A stretch of 64,000 nt of DNA. Origin: Faecalicatena orotica (GTDB lineage: Bacteria; Bacillota; Clostridia; Lachnospirales; Lachnospiraceae). The notes beneath the pieces are model-generated. The model did no database searches, was not told the origin of the DNA, and saw nothing but the letters and a program-made list of their open reading frames with translations. The DNA lies in the NCBI RefSeq assembly GCF_003149245.1, contig NZ_QGDL01000002.1:248001-312000 (forward strand), in the 5' to 3' direction. This document shows, in pieces, positions 35,926 to 47,193 of the stretch. A program made the position numbers and the translations under genes. Numbering within the stretch: position 1 is the first letter of the stretch; every line of letters starts with the position of its first letter.

Positions 35926-35954
35926 TTGCAGTTTAAAGAGGCCTGTTATATACT
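35926..35954 (+). promoter_or_regulatory. Probable promoter of the deformylase-like gene
   Basis: TTGCAG (35926-35931) and TATACT (35949-35954) are separated by 17 bases, 50 bases upstream of the ATG. The -35 is a partial match. Confidence 0.5.
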
Positions 35955-36004
35955 AAAAATTAAGGGTAAATTGATTGCGTACATTTGCAGAGAGGTTACA
36001 GATT

Positions 36005-36499
36005 ATGATAAAAGAGATCCTATTACTGGGAAACGAGAGACTTTATAAACCAAGCACGGAGGTTCATGAAAATGAACTCCAGAGCCTGAAGCAGACGATC
36101 GTGGATTTACACGATACCCTCATGGACTTCCGGGAGAAATATCATGCGGGACGTGCAGTTGCCGCACCGCAGATCGGCGTACATAAAAGAGTGATCTACA
36201 TGTTTCTTGAGAAACCGACAGTTTTTATCAATCCGGTCCTGTCATTTCCCGATGAGGAAAAGATGGATGTCTTGGACGACTGCATGTCATTTCCCGGACT
36301 GCTCGTTAAGGTAGAGCGTTACAGGAGATGCATCATCCGATATAAGGACGAAGAGTGGAAGGACTGTGAGATGAAGCTGGAAGGTGATCTTGCAGAACTC
36401 CTGCAGCACGAGTATGATCATCTGGACGGCATTCTGGCCGTGATGAGGGCAAAGGACCAGAAGTCATTATTTTTAAAAGAAGCCATGAACCAGAAGTAG
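36005..36499 (+). CDS. Peptide deformylase family protein (divergent)
   Basis: A 164-residue metalloenzyme-like protein. Motif 3 QHEYDHLDGIL is intact, giving both metal histidines and the catalytic Glu. Motif 1 reads GRAVAAPQIG instead of GxGLAAPQ. Motif 2 reads DDCMSFPG instead of EGCLS, but keeps the metal-binding Cys. It belongs to the divergent (type III-like) deformylases common in Clostridia, which may be accessory forms, so removal of formyl from nascent proteins is likely but not certain. Start at 36005, after GAGAGG. An ATL gene follows 30 bases downstream. Confidence 0.85.
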   Translation: MIKEILLLGNERLYKPSTEVHENELQSLKQTIVDLHDTLMDFREKYHAGRAVAAPQIGVHKRVIYMFLEKPTVFINPVLSFPDEEKMDVLDDCMSFPGLLVKVERYRRCIIRYKDEEWKDCEMKLEGDLAELLQHEYDHLDGILAVMRAKDQKSLFLKEAMNQK

Positions 36500-36529
36500 A
36501 TTAATAAGAAAACGAAGCGGAGAGTTTTT

Positions 36530-36895
36530 ATGGATTTTTATAAAAGAGTTGCCCTTGTATGCAGGGAGATTCCGTCAGGAAAAGCAGCGACCTATGGCCA
36601 GATTGCACTACTGTGCGGAAAGCCGAAACATGCAAGACAGGTCGGTTATGCACTGGGACACGGACGTGCGGGTGAAGATGCACCGGCCTACCGTGTGGTG
36701 AATGCGAAGGGGATCTTAAGCGGTGCGGCTGCTTTTGCCACACCGGATCTGCAGAAGCAGATGCTGGAAAAGGAAGGGGTGCACGCAGAGTGGACAGAAG
36801 AGGGATGGCGGGTCGACCTGAAACGGGACGGCTGGAAGAACACTCTGGATGATGCACTGCGTCTTCGCGGGGAATTCGAGAAAGAAAATATATGA
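36530..36895 (+). CDS. Alkyltransferase-like (MGMT-fold) protein lacking the catalytic cysteine
   Basis: A 121-residue protein with the MGMT DNA-binding domain: IPSGKAATYGQIALLCGKPKHARQVGYAL. The active-site PCHR of O6-alkylguanine transferases is replaced by Pro-Ala-Tyr-Arg-Val-Val, so it cannot accept an alkyl group. Such ATL proteins bind alkylated bases and hand them to nucleotide excision repair. The usual ATL replacement is Trp (PWHR); Ala-Tyr here is a further change. A 25-residue C-terminal helix is extra. It lies between the deformylase-like gene and recQ on the same strand. Confidence 0.85.
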   Translation: MDFYKRVALVCREIPSGKAATYGQIALLCGKPKHARQVGYALGHGRAGEDAPAYRVVNAKGILSGAAAFATPDLQKQMLEKEGVHAEWTEEGWRVDLKRDGWKNTLDDALRLRGEFEKENI

Positions 36896-36974
36896 AGCAC
36901 AGGATATTTCCGGAAAGGCATACGGGGATTCTGATGAAGATCCATATATCGTATAAAAAGAAAGTAGAGCAGAT

Positions 36975-38810
36975 ATGACAAAAGAAGAGATACTAAAAAA
37001 ATATTTCGGCTATGATACTTTTCGGGAAGGGCAGGAGACTTTAATCGACAGCATTCTGGAAGGAAAAGATACATTCGGGATTATACAGACATCCGGCGGC
37101 AAGTCCCTTTGCTATCAGATTCCGGCACTGATATTTCCGGGGATTACGCTGGTGATTTCGCCTCTGATTTCCCTGATGAGGGATCAGGTGGCGGCTTTAA
37201 ATGAGGCGGGGGTGCACGCGGCATTTCTGAACAGCTCACTGACCCAGAACCAGTATTATAAAGCACTGGATAATATGACAAGAGGACAGTACAAGATTGT
37301 GTATGTGGCGCCGGAGCGGCTGCTTACAGATTCTTTCCTGCAGGCGGTTCGGCAGGTGGAAATCTCTATGCTCAGTGTTGATGAAGCACACTGTATTTCA
37401 CAGTGGGGGCAGGACTTCAGGCCGAGTTACCTGAAAATCATTGATTTCATAGAACGGCTCCCTGACAGGCCGGTCATAAGCGCATTCACTGCAACTGCAA
37501 CGAAATTAGTCAGGGATGATGTGATTTCACTCTTAAAACTTTCGAATCCCACCGTTCTGATAACCGGATTTGACCGGAAAAATCTCAAGTTTTCTGTGAT
37601 GCATCCAAGAGACCGTTATCAGGTTACGCTGGATTATGTGAAGGACCACATAGATGAGTGTGGAATTATCTACTGCCTGACGAGAAAGCTTGTGGAAGAA
37701 GTGGCGGAGAAGCTGCAAAGCGAAGGTATCAGTGTGACGAGATACCATGCCGGCTTAGGGGATGCTGAGAGGCGGCATAACCAGGATGAGTTTATCTATG
37801 ACCAGAAGCAGGTCATGGTTGCGACGAATGCGTTTGGAATGGGAATTGACAAATCTAACGTCCGCTATGTCATCCACTATAATATGCCAAAGAATATAGA
37901 AAGCTATTATCAGGAAGCCGGGAGGGCGGGGCGTGACGGCCTTCCTTCCGAGTGTATCCTGCTCTATGGCGGGCAGGATGTTGTGACAAACCAGTTCTTT
38001 ATCGACAGGCAGCAGGAGTCAGCCGATGAGATGGACGCAGGCACGCTGGAGGCTGTTAAAGAAAGAGAGCGGGAACGCCTGCGCAAGATGACTTTTTACT
38101 GTTTTACAAATGAATGCCTCAGGGAGTATATTTTAAATTATTTCGGTGAAAAGGCTCCCAATTACTGCGGAAACTGTTCTAACTGCCTGACGCAGTTTGA
38201 AGATGTAGACATCCGTGACATAGCAAAAAATATCATCGGCTGTGTGAAAACAAGTCACCAGAGATACGGTATCGTCATGATTATTGATACGGTACATGGC
38301 AGCAGCAATGCCAAAATCCAAAGGTGCCGCATGGATGAAAATCCTTACTATGGCACATTGAAAGAGGTTCCGGTGCACCGGCTCCGCCAGATTATCAATT
38401 ACCTTACATTAAAAGAATATCTCATACTGACCAATGACGAATATCCGATTCTGAGACTTTCTGACCAGTCAGAAGAGATACTCGTACAGGAGGAACCTCT
38501 CATCATGAAGGTGGCGAAGGAGAGGGAGGAAAGCAAGGCTAAGAAAGAAAAGAAAGCGAAAAAGAAAAAACTGTCCGGAGTGGATTTGACAGAAGCGGAC
38601 GAGGGGCTTTTCGAGAAGCTGCGTGCCCTGCGCATGGAGATTGCCAAGGCAGAAAAAGTGCCGCCTTATATTGTATTTTCAGATAAGACCCTGATACATA
38701 TGTGTGCGGTGAAGCCACAGTCGAAAGATGAGATGCTTGAAGTATCAGGTGTGGGAGAGGCAAAATACCAGAAGTATGGTGAGAAGTTTCTTGAGGCCCT
38801 CAAGGCATAA
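36975..38810 (+). CDS. recQ: ATP-dependent DNA helicase RecQ
   Basis: A 611-residue SF2 helicase. Walker A QTSGGKSLCYQIP is near residue 38 and DEAHCISQWGQDFRP near 136. Motif VI (YYQEAGRAGRDG) is followed by the RecQ zinc domain (CFTNECLREYIL...YCGNCSNC), the winged helix, a Lys-rich linker and a C-terminal HRDC domain (LFEKLRALRMEIAKAEKVPPYIVFSDKTL). It unwinds forks and recombination intermediates. It is slightly divergent in using -TSGGKS- rather than -PTGGGKS-. No separate promoter is clear, so it may be read through from the ATL gene. Confidence 0.93.
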   Translation: MTKEEILKKYFGYDTFREGQETLIDSILEGKDTFGIIQTSGGKSLCYQIPALIFPGITLVISPLISLMRDQVAALNEAGVHAAFLNSSLTQNQYYKALDNMTRGQYKIVYVAPERLLTDSFLQAVRQVEISMLSVDEAHCISQWGQDFRPSYLKIIDFIERLPDRPVISAFTATATKLVRDDVISLLKLSNPTVLITGFDRKNLKFSVMHPRDRYQVTLDYVKDHIDECGIIYCLTRKLVEEVAEKLQSEGISVTRYHAGLGDAERRHNQDEFIYDQKQVMVATNAFGMGIDKSNVRYVIHYNMPKNIESYYQEAGRAGRDGLPSECILLYGGQDVVTNQFFIDRQQESADEMDAGTLEAVKERERERLRKMTFYCFTNECLREYILNYFGEKAPNYCGNCSNCLTQFEDVDIRDIAKNIIGCVKTSHQRYGIVMIIDTVHGSSNAKIQRCRMDENPYYGTLKEVPVHRLRQIINYLTLKEYLILTNDEYPILRLSDQSEEILVQEEPLIMKVAKEREESKAKKEKKAKKKKLSGVDLTEADEGLFEKLRALRMEIAKAEKVPPYIVFSDKTLIHMCAVKPQSKDEMLEVSGVGEAKYQKYGEKFLEALKA

Positions 38811-38859
38811 ATGAAAGGTGTACCGGTGACGCCAATTACTACAAAAGACAGGAGAGAAT

Positions 38860-40167
38860 ATGATATATACAGGATATGAGCTGCTCTGGATCTACCTCAT
38901 TTATTCCTTCATCGGGTGGTGCGGTGAGGTGGCTGTGGCAGCAGTAACAAGACATAAGTTTATTAACCGGGGATTCGTAAACGGACCGCTCTGTCCGATC
39001 TACGGGGCGGGAGCCGTGGCATTTGCGGTATTTCTGCCGGAACTTGAGCACCACATCTTCTTTCTGTTCTTAGGCGGGCTGATTCTGGCCTCATTCATAG
39101 AATACATGACCGGGCGGCTCATGGAGAAGATTTTCCATAAAAAATGGTGGGACTATTCAAATGAAAGGTTCCATATAGAGGGATATGTCTGTCTGAAAAC
39201 CTCTGTTATATGGGGACTCTGTGCAGTAGTGTCTATCAAATTCCTGAACCCTCTGCTGTACAGCCTGATTTCACTGATCCCGGAATTAGCCGGGATGATC
39301 ATTGTCTGGGCTGCGGCTGTCCTGCTGGGAATCGATACGGCCGGGTCGTCCATTGCGATTCTGGGGTTAAAGAAAAATAAACGGATCAGCCAGATCACGG
39401 CTGAACTGCATAAGACATCGAAGCTGTTGGAAAATGCGCTTACACTGCGGATACAGAACCGTATGCTGAAGGCATTTCCGGAGATTGAACCGGCGGCTGC
39501 CGAAGAGAAGGAAAAGGTAAAACCGGAGAGATTCGCCGAAGGCTGCAGCTTCTACAAACTCGTTTCGCTGTTCTTTATCGGTGCATTTCTGGGAGATATT
39601 GTAGAAACAATTTTCTGCCTTGCCACATCGGGGGAACTGATGAGCAGGAGCAGTGTTGTCTATGGGCCTTTCAGCATTGTATGGGGGCTGGCCTGCGGGC
39701 TTCTTACGGCTATTCTCTATAAATACAGGGATAAGAGCGACCGTTATATTTTCATATTCGGAACAGTGCTTGGCGGGGCTTATGAATACATATGCAGCGT
39801 CTTCACGGAACTGGTTTTCGGGACAGTGTTCTGGGACTACAGCGACTTTGCATTTAACCTTGGGGGCAGGATTAACCTCCTTTACTGTTTCTTCTGGGGA
39901 ATTGCGGCAGTGATCTGGATGAAAGCCGTTTATCCGGTTTTAAGCGGATGGATAGAAAAGCTCCCGATGCGGGCAGGAAAGATTCTCTGCAATCTCATGA
40001 TTGTATTCATGATCATCAATATACTAATGTCCGGACTTGCATTAGGCAGGTATTCAGAGCGGCAGACAGGGAAGATACAGCAGACGGCAGTGGGGCAGTT
40101 CTTTGATGAGCATTTTCCCGATGAGAGGATGGAGCGGATTTATCCGAACGCTAAAGTTACGAAGTAG
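38860..40167 (+). CDS. CmpB-type membrane protein (putative ABC transporter permease), duplicated domain
   Basis: A 435-residue polytopic membrane protein with two copies of the CmpB-like unit. The first spans about 8-150 (YSFIGWCGEVAV...NRGFVNGPLCPIYGAGA...WWDYS) and the second about 228-370 (FIGAFLGDIVETIF...SRSSVVYGPFSIVWG...FWDYS). Both carry the GPxxPIxG-like loop and W-D-Y-S box. Databases label the family 'putative ABC transporter permease' although no ATPase is ever adjacent, and none is here. Function unknown. GGAGAG precedes the ATG; a terminator follows. Confidence 0.8.
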   Translation: MIYTGYELLWIYLIYSFIGWCGEVAVAAVTRHKFINRGFVNGPLCPIYGAGAVAFAVFLPELEHHIFFLFLGGLILASFIEYMTGRLMEKIFHKKWWDYSNERFHIEGYVCLKTSVIWGLCAVVSIKFLNPLLYSLISLIPELAGMIIVWAAAVLLGIDTAGSSIAILGLKKNKRISQITAELHKTSKLLENALTLRIQNRMLKAFPEIEPAAAEEKEKVKPERFAEGCSFYKLVSLFFIGAFLGDIVETIFCLATSGELMSRSSVVYGPFSIVWGLACGLLTAILYKYRDKSDRYIFIFGTVLGGAYEYICSVFTELVFGTVFWDYSDFAFNLGGRINLLYCFFWGIAAVIWMKAVYPVLSGWIEKLPMRAGKILCNLMIVFMIINILMSGLALGRYSERQTGKIQQTAVGQFFDEHFPDERMERIYPNAKVTK

Positions 40168-40211
40168 AATCGCTTATCAGGCAGCTTAAAATAAATAGAT
40201 CTTGATTACAA

Positions 40212-40256
40212 CAGCCATCTGGTTTTCTTACGAGGAAACCGGATGGCTGCTTTTTT
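40212..40256 (+). terminator. Intrinsic terminator of the CmpB-like gene
   Basis: CAGCCATCTGGTTT (from 40212) pairs with AAACCGGATGGCTG (to 40249), with one wobble, followed by six T (40251-40256). It ends at the stop codon of the converging AraC gene. Confidence 0.85.
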
Positions 40257-41122
40257 CAAGGGCTGCTGAAGTTATCGTCACCGCCGAACTGCATGAATTC
40301 TTTCCTGTATTCCGAAGGGGTCACCCCCATGTACTGGGTAAACAGCTTGGTAAAATAAGGGGAATGCTGAAACCCCACTGCATACCCGATATCGGTTATG
40401 CTTAAGGAGCTTTTCCGGAGCAGGACACATGCCTTGTCGAGCCGGTAGTGCTGCAGATACTGGCTGGGACTCATATCCATATACTTCTGGAAGAGCTTAA
40501 AGACATAGGTCCGGTCGATATTAGCGGCAGCAGCGATATCAGAGACTGTGATATTATTAAAATAGTTTTTATGTATGTAATTCAGTACCGAATGAAAATA
40601 CAATTCTCCGGGTGAAAGATGGTCCAGCCGGGCATTGCGTACATTATTGCTGAGGTAATCCAGCAGGTAGTATGCGCTTCCGAGTGCCATTAGCTCATGG
40701 TCCTTCTGGAAGTGATCATAGACTTTTTCAAATAGAGATTCCAGCTGCGGATCCACTTTATGATGGATGACATAGTGTTCCGGTGACAGGCCGCATCTTG
40801 CAAGCACCTTTTTCACATTTGTGCCGCGCAGGCCGATCCAGCGGTAGCTCCACGGATTTTTGGCATCAGGGTAATATTTATTTCTTGTATGTGGAGGGAT
40901 CATAAAGATATCTCCCGGGTGAATATGGTTCTGTTTATCTAATATCTGAAAGAATCCTTCGCCTGAGATACAGTAATGTATGACCCAGTAGTCGATCGGG
41001 ATGAATTCATAAGGTTTAGTCGGACGGCATTCCTCATAGCCGCATTCGCAAAGGTGGAATTCGTTGCCGATCGGATCGTCGTTAACCAGTACGCTGGCAT
41101 CGTCTTTAAATATTTTTCCCAT
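40256..41122 (-). CDS. AraC-family transcriptional regulator (divergent from APC-lacZ operon)
   Basis: A 288-residue regulator. The N-terminal cupin domain (about 25-130, YWVIHYCISGEG...HPGDIFMIPP) binds a small ligand. The C-terminal double HTH (about 190-280: ITVSDIAAAANIDRTYVFKLFQKYMDMSPSQYL...SITDIGYAVGFQHSPYFTKLFTQYMGVTPSEYR) binds DNA. The ATG at 41122 is preferred over a longer frame because AGGAGGGC lies directly upstream. It is divergent from the permease/beta-galactosidase operon, with two similar operator pairs in the gap, so it most likely controls that operon and itself in response to a sugar. Confidence 0.88.
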   Translation of the reverse strand: MGKIFKDDASVLVNDDPIGNEFHLCECGYEECRPTKPYEFIPIDYWVIHYCISGEGFFQILDKQNHIHPGDIFMIPPHTRNKYYPDAKNPWSYRWIGLRGTNVKKVLARCGLSPEHYVIHHKVDPQLESLFEKVYDHFQKDHELMALGSAYYLLDYLSNNVRNARLDHLSPGELYFHSVLNYIHKNYFNNITVSDIAAAANIDRTYVFKLFQKYMDMSPSQYLQHYRLDKACVLLRKSSLSITDIGYAVGFQHSPYFTKLFTQYMGVTPSEYRKEFMQFGGDDNFSSP

Positions 41123-41182
41123 GAAATGCCCTCCTGTATTTACGGTCTGCAGCTGAAGAACGCAGATTGTTCTATTTACTAA

Positions 41183-41211
41183 AGTATACTTCCGGTAAGG
41201 GGATTGTTCAA
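41183..41211 (-). promoter_or_regulatory. Promoter of the AraC-type regulator gene
   Basis: On the minus strand, TTGAAC (41211-41206) and TATACT (41188-41183) are separated by 17 bases, a near-consensus sigma-A promoter. The operator pair at 41230-41256 lies just upstream. Confidence 0.75.
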
Positions 41212-41229
41212 GCAGGAAAAAAGAGCGAG

Positions 41230-41256
41230 TCAACATATGTATAACTATTCAACATA
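41230..41256. promoter_or_regulatory. AraC-type operator pair (regulator side)
   Basis: TCAACATA occurs at 41230-41237 and again at 41249-41256 in direct orientation, 19 bases apart, with GTATAA between. The same arrangement recurs at 41402-41430. It is positioned to affect the regulator's own promoter. Confidence 0.6.
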
Positions 41257-41401
41257 AATGATAATCGTATAAAATCCTGTGGATGCCGTAAAATGGCTGG
41301 ATTGTTATTTTTGTATCAAATCACAGCGGGAAACACGCTGAAATGTGAGGGGATGTTACCATATACGAAAAAGGGATTTTAAAATAAAAGATATAAAACT
41401 G

Positions 41402-41430
41402 TCAACATAAGTATAAAACACTTCAACATA
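41402..41430. promoter_or_regulatory. AraC-type operator pair (structural-gene side)
   Basis: TCAACATA at 41402-41409 and 41423-41430 in direct orientation, 21 bases apart (two helical turns), with GTATAA between. It lies just upstream of a -10-like TACAAT (41459-41464) that has no good -35, as expected for an activator-dependent promoter of the permease-lacZ operon. Confidence 0.65.
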
Positions 41431-41524
41431 TCTGATAGAATTCAGAATATCAGGGTGCTACAATAATAATCACAAAGCAGGTGCGCAAATGCTAAAAAAA
41501 GGAAAACGATAAGGAGAAACTCTC

Positions 41525-42988
41525 ATGGAAAAATCAAATTCAAGAGAAAGACTGGGGGCAGCTGCCCTGATGATGATGACCTTCTCTGCTGTTTTTGCAT
41601 TCCCTAGTATCATCAATAACAGCATCCAGATAGGTCTTGCAACAATCCCGGCGTATATATTCGGTTCTGTATTTTATTTCCTTCCGTTCATACTGATGAT
41701 CGCGGAATTTGCATCTGCAAACTCAGGAAAAGAATCAGGAGTACACAGCTGGCTGGAATGTGTTTTAGGTCCGAAATGGGCATTCCTTGGTGCCTGGACA
41801 TATTTCTTCGTAAACTTATTCTTCTTCTGCTCCCTTCTTCCGCAGACACTGATCTATGGGTCTTATGCTTTTGTCGGAAGAAACGTATTTACGGGTGACA
41901 ACGGAACAAGAATCATCGCAATCATCTCTGTTGTACTCTTCTGGCTTGCAACCTATGTATGTGTAAAGGGAGTCAGCTGGATTTCAAAAGTTACAGGATT
42001 TGCAGGAAGTGCACGTTTATTAATGGGTGTGGTATTTGTTATTCTGGCGTTTATCGTCGTATTCGGATTCGGTGAGGCTCCGGCACAGGAATTTACAATG
42101 GAATCCATTACACCGAAGTTTAACTGGACCTTCTTCATGACAATGGCCTGGGTATTACAGGCAGTCGGAGGTGGAGAGAGTATTGGCGTCTATATTAAGG
42201 ACGTAAAGGGCGGTAATAAGACATTTGTTAAGATCATGGTGCTCTCCACAATCGTAGTTGGTGTGATGTATGTGCTGGGCGCAGTAGCGGTAGGTCTTGT
42301 CGTACCATCAGAAGTGCTCTCCGGCAACTTCTCAAACGGTATCTTCGATATCTTCAAGATACTGGCAGGCAAGTTCGGAATTCCAAACGGTGTGATTGTC
42401 AGGCTGGTAGGACTGATTCTGTTTCTCGGAAGCCTTGGTTCACTGGCACTGTGGACGGCAGCCCCTGTAAAAGTATTTTTCTCCGAGATACCGGAAGGTG
42501 TATTCGGGAAATGGCTTGTTAAGACGAACGAGGAAGGTAATCCGACAAACGCATTATTTGTACAGGGAATCGTTGTAACAATCCTGTTAGTGATTCCGGC
42601 ACTCGGAATCGGTAATATGGACAGTTTTCTGGAGATGCTGATCAACATGACCGCGGCGACTTCACTGCTTCCTGTCTTATTCCTGATTGCGGCATATATT
42701 GGACTGCGCTGGAAGAAAGATAAGATGCAGCGGGACTTCAAATTCGGCAGCAGAACATTCGGTATCGTGGCAGGTATTTTCCTGATGGTTGTATTCCTGT
42801 TTGTATTCTTCATGTCAACAGTACCGGAGCCGACACTCATGAAACAGGCGATTGACGGGACACTTCCGGCTGGAACGGCAAACCCGATCGGAACACTTGC
42901 TTACAATATTGTAGGTCTGGTTATATTCGTAGGTGTTGCATGGATCTGCTGGAACCGTTATGAGAAAAAACAGAAAACTATCAAATAA
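41525..42988 (+). CDS. APC-family amino acid/amine permease
   Basis: A 487-residue protein with about twelve transmembrane helices. The N-terminal pattern (RERLGAAALMMMTFSAVFAFPSIINNSIQIGL) and helix-6 region (WVLQAVGGGESIGVYIKDV) match APC-superfamily amino acid or amine transporters. It heads an operon with a GH2 beta-galactosidase (19-base gap). The pairing is unusual, because sugar hydrolases normally sit with MFS/GPH or ABC sugar transporters; either the permease carries an amino-sugar-like compound or the substrate has been mis-guessed. Likely controlled by the divergent AraC regulator. Confidence 0.82.
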   Translation: MEKSNSRERLGAAALMMMTFSAVFAFPSIINNSIQIGLATIPAYIFGSVFYFLPFILMIAEFASANSGKESGVHSWLECVLGPKWAFLGAWTYFFVNLFFFCSLLPQTLIYGSYAFVGRNVFTGDNGTRIIAIISVVLFWLATYVCVKGVSWISKVTGFAGSARLLMGVVFVILAFIVVFGFGEAPAQEFTMESITPKFNWTFFMTMAWVLQAVGGGESIGVYIKDVKGGNKTFVKIMVLSTIVVGVMYVLGAVAVGLVVPSEVLSGNFSNGIFDIFKILAGKFGIPNGVIVRLVGLILFLGSLGSLALWTAAPVKVFFSEIPEGVFGKWLVKTNEEGNPTNALFVQGIVVTILLVIPALGIGNMDSFLEMLINMTAATSLLPVLFLIAAYIGLRWKKDKMQRDFKFGSRTFGIVAGIFLMVVFLFVFFMSTVPEPTLMKQAIDGTLPAGTANPIGTLAYNIVGLVIFVGVAWICWNRYEKKQKTIK

Positions 42989-46075
<3,087 letters not shown>

Positions 46076-46100
46076 CAGGCAAGCTTTAGTATTGGTGGCG

Positions 46101-46410
46101 GATGAGGGACGCGAAATGAAGGGATAGCCTCCGGCCTGACAAGGGCACGCATGCCGTTTTGAATTGCGGACGCAGACCTGAGAAATTCTAAGAAGCATCC
46201 AGCCGGGAAAATGGGGCACAGATGGCACATCACGGGAAATCTGATGATTTCCCGCGCTGGGCCATCTGCTTTTATGATTCGGAATCATAAAAGCTCCCCA
46301 TTTTTCCGGCTGTCTCCTTCTAAGAATTTCTAGGGGCTGCTTTAGCGATTCAGAACGGCATGCGTGCCCTTGCCAGACCGGAGGCTATCCCTTCATTTCG
46401 CTGGTTCATC
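46101..46410. repeat. Long nested inverted repeat (about 310 bp)
   Basis: The left arm (46101-46216) and right arm (46295-46410) are reverse complements at roughly 85-90 percent by eye. A run of 23 bases at 46111-46133 is matched exactly. The centre holds two more hairpins: CAGATGGC (46219-46226) with GCCATCTG (46261-46268), which encloses GGGAAATC/GATTTCCC, and GCTTTTATGATTC (46268-46280) with its complement (46282-46294). The whole would fold into a long stem topped by two side hairpins. It contains no open frame. It may be a palindromic MITE-like element or a structured RNA or 3' UTR. It fills most of the lacZ to nitroreductase gap. Confidence 0.88.
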
Positions 46411-46526
46411 AGGTAAGAAAAGTATGCCAGCTAAGGAGGGCTTGTGACGGAGGCAGCAATTATTATTTACCATATTTTTTTTACGTGTTAAAATGGAAGA
46501 AATATATGGTGAAGGAGTGGTTTTTG

Positions 46527-47045
46527 ATGAATGAGACTTTGAACACGTTGGAGACGCGCAGGAGTATTCGGAGTTATAGGAGTGAGCAGGTGCCGGAAGA
46601 TGTTTTGGAGGAGATTCTGCGGGCGGGGATGTATGCTCCGACGGGGATGGGGATGCAGTCTCCTGTTATGGTGGTTGTGCAGGAGCGGGGGATGATCGGG
46701 AAGTTGTCTGCACTGAATGCAGCGGTGATGGGGACTGACAGTGATCCGTTTTACGGGGCTCCTACGGTTATTGTGGTGCTGGCGGACAAGGAGCGGGGAA
46801 CTTGTGTCGAAGACGGTTCTTTGGTGATGGGGAACCTGATGAATGCGGCGGCTTCTCTTGGGATAGGTTCTTGCTGGATTCACCGTGCGAGAGAGGTGTT
46901 TGCAGGGAATGAGGGCAAAGAGCTTATGAAAACGTGGGGACTCGACCCTGAAAAATATATCGGCGTCGGACACTGCATTTTAGGCTATGCAGCAGAACAG
47001 GGAAAGGCAAAGCCGAGAAAAGAGGGATATGTTATCCGTGTATAA
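46527..47045 (+). CDS. Nitroreductase family protein (FMN oxidoreductase)
   Basis: A 172-residue flavoprotein with the family motifs RRSIRSYRSEQVPEDVLEEIL (FMN phosphate contacts), APTGMGMQSP, and the C-terminal GIGSCWI...GYA. It probably reduces nitro- or quinone compounds using NAD(P)H; the physiological substrate is unknown. The ATG at 46527 is chosen because AAGGAG lies nine bases upstream. It stands alone between the inverted repeat and the flavodiiron fusion gene. Confidence 0.9.
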   Translation: MNETLNTLETRRSIRSYRSEQVPEDVLEEILRAGMYAPTGMGMQSPVMVVVQERGMIGKLSALNAAVMGTDSDPFYGAPTVIVVLADKERGTCVEDGSLVMGNLMNAAASLGIGSCWIHRAREVFAGNEGKELMKTWGLDPEKYIGVGHCILGYAAEQGKAKPRKEGYVIRV

Positions 47046-47193
47046 GGACTCGATCGCCCGGGGAATTACACAAATCGAAAAAATGTAACATATATATAAG
47101 ACCACAGCGATCCTGATGAACGTTCCATGTTTAAAATATCCATTTTGTGGAATGCTAACCGAAACGGAAAATTATTATGAAACGGAGGAGCAT

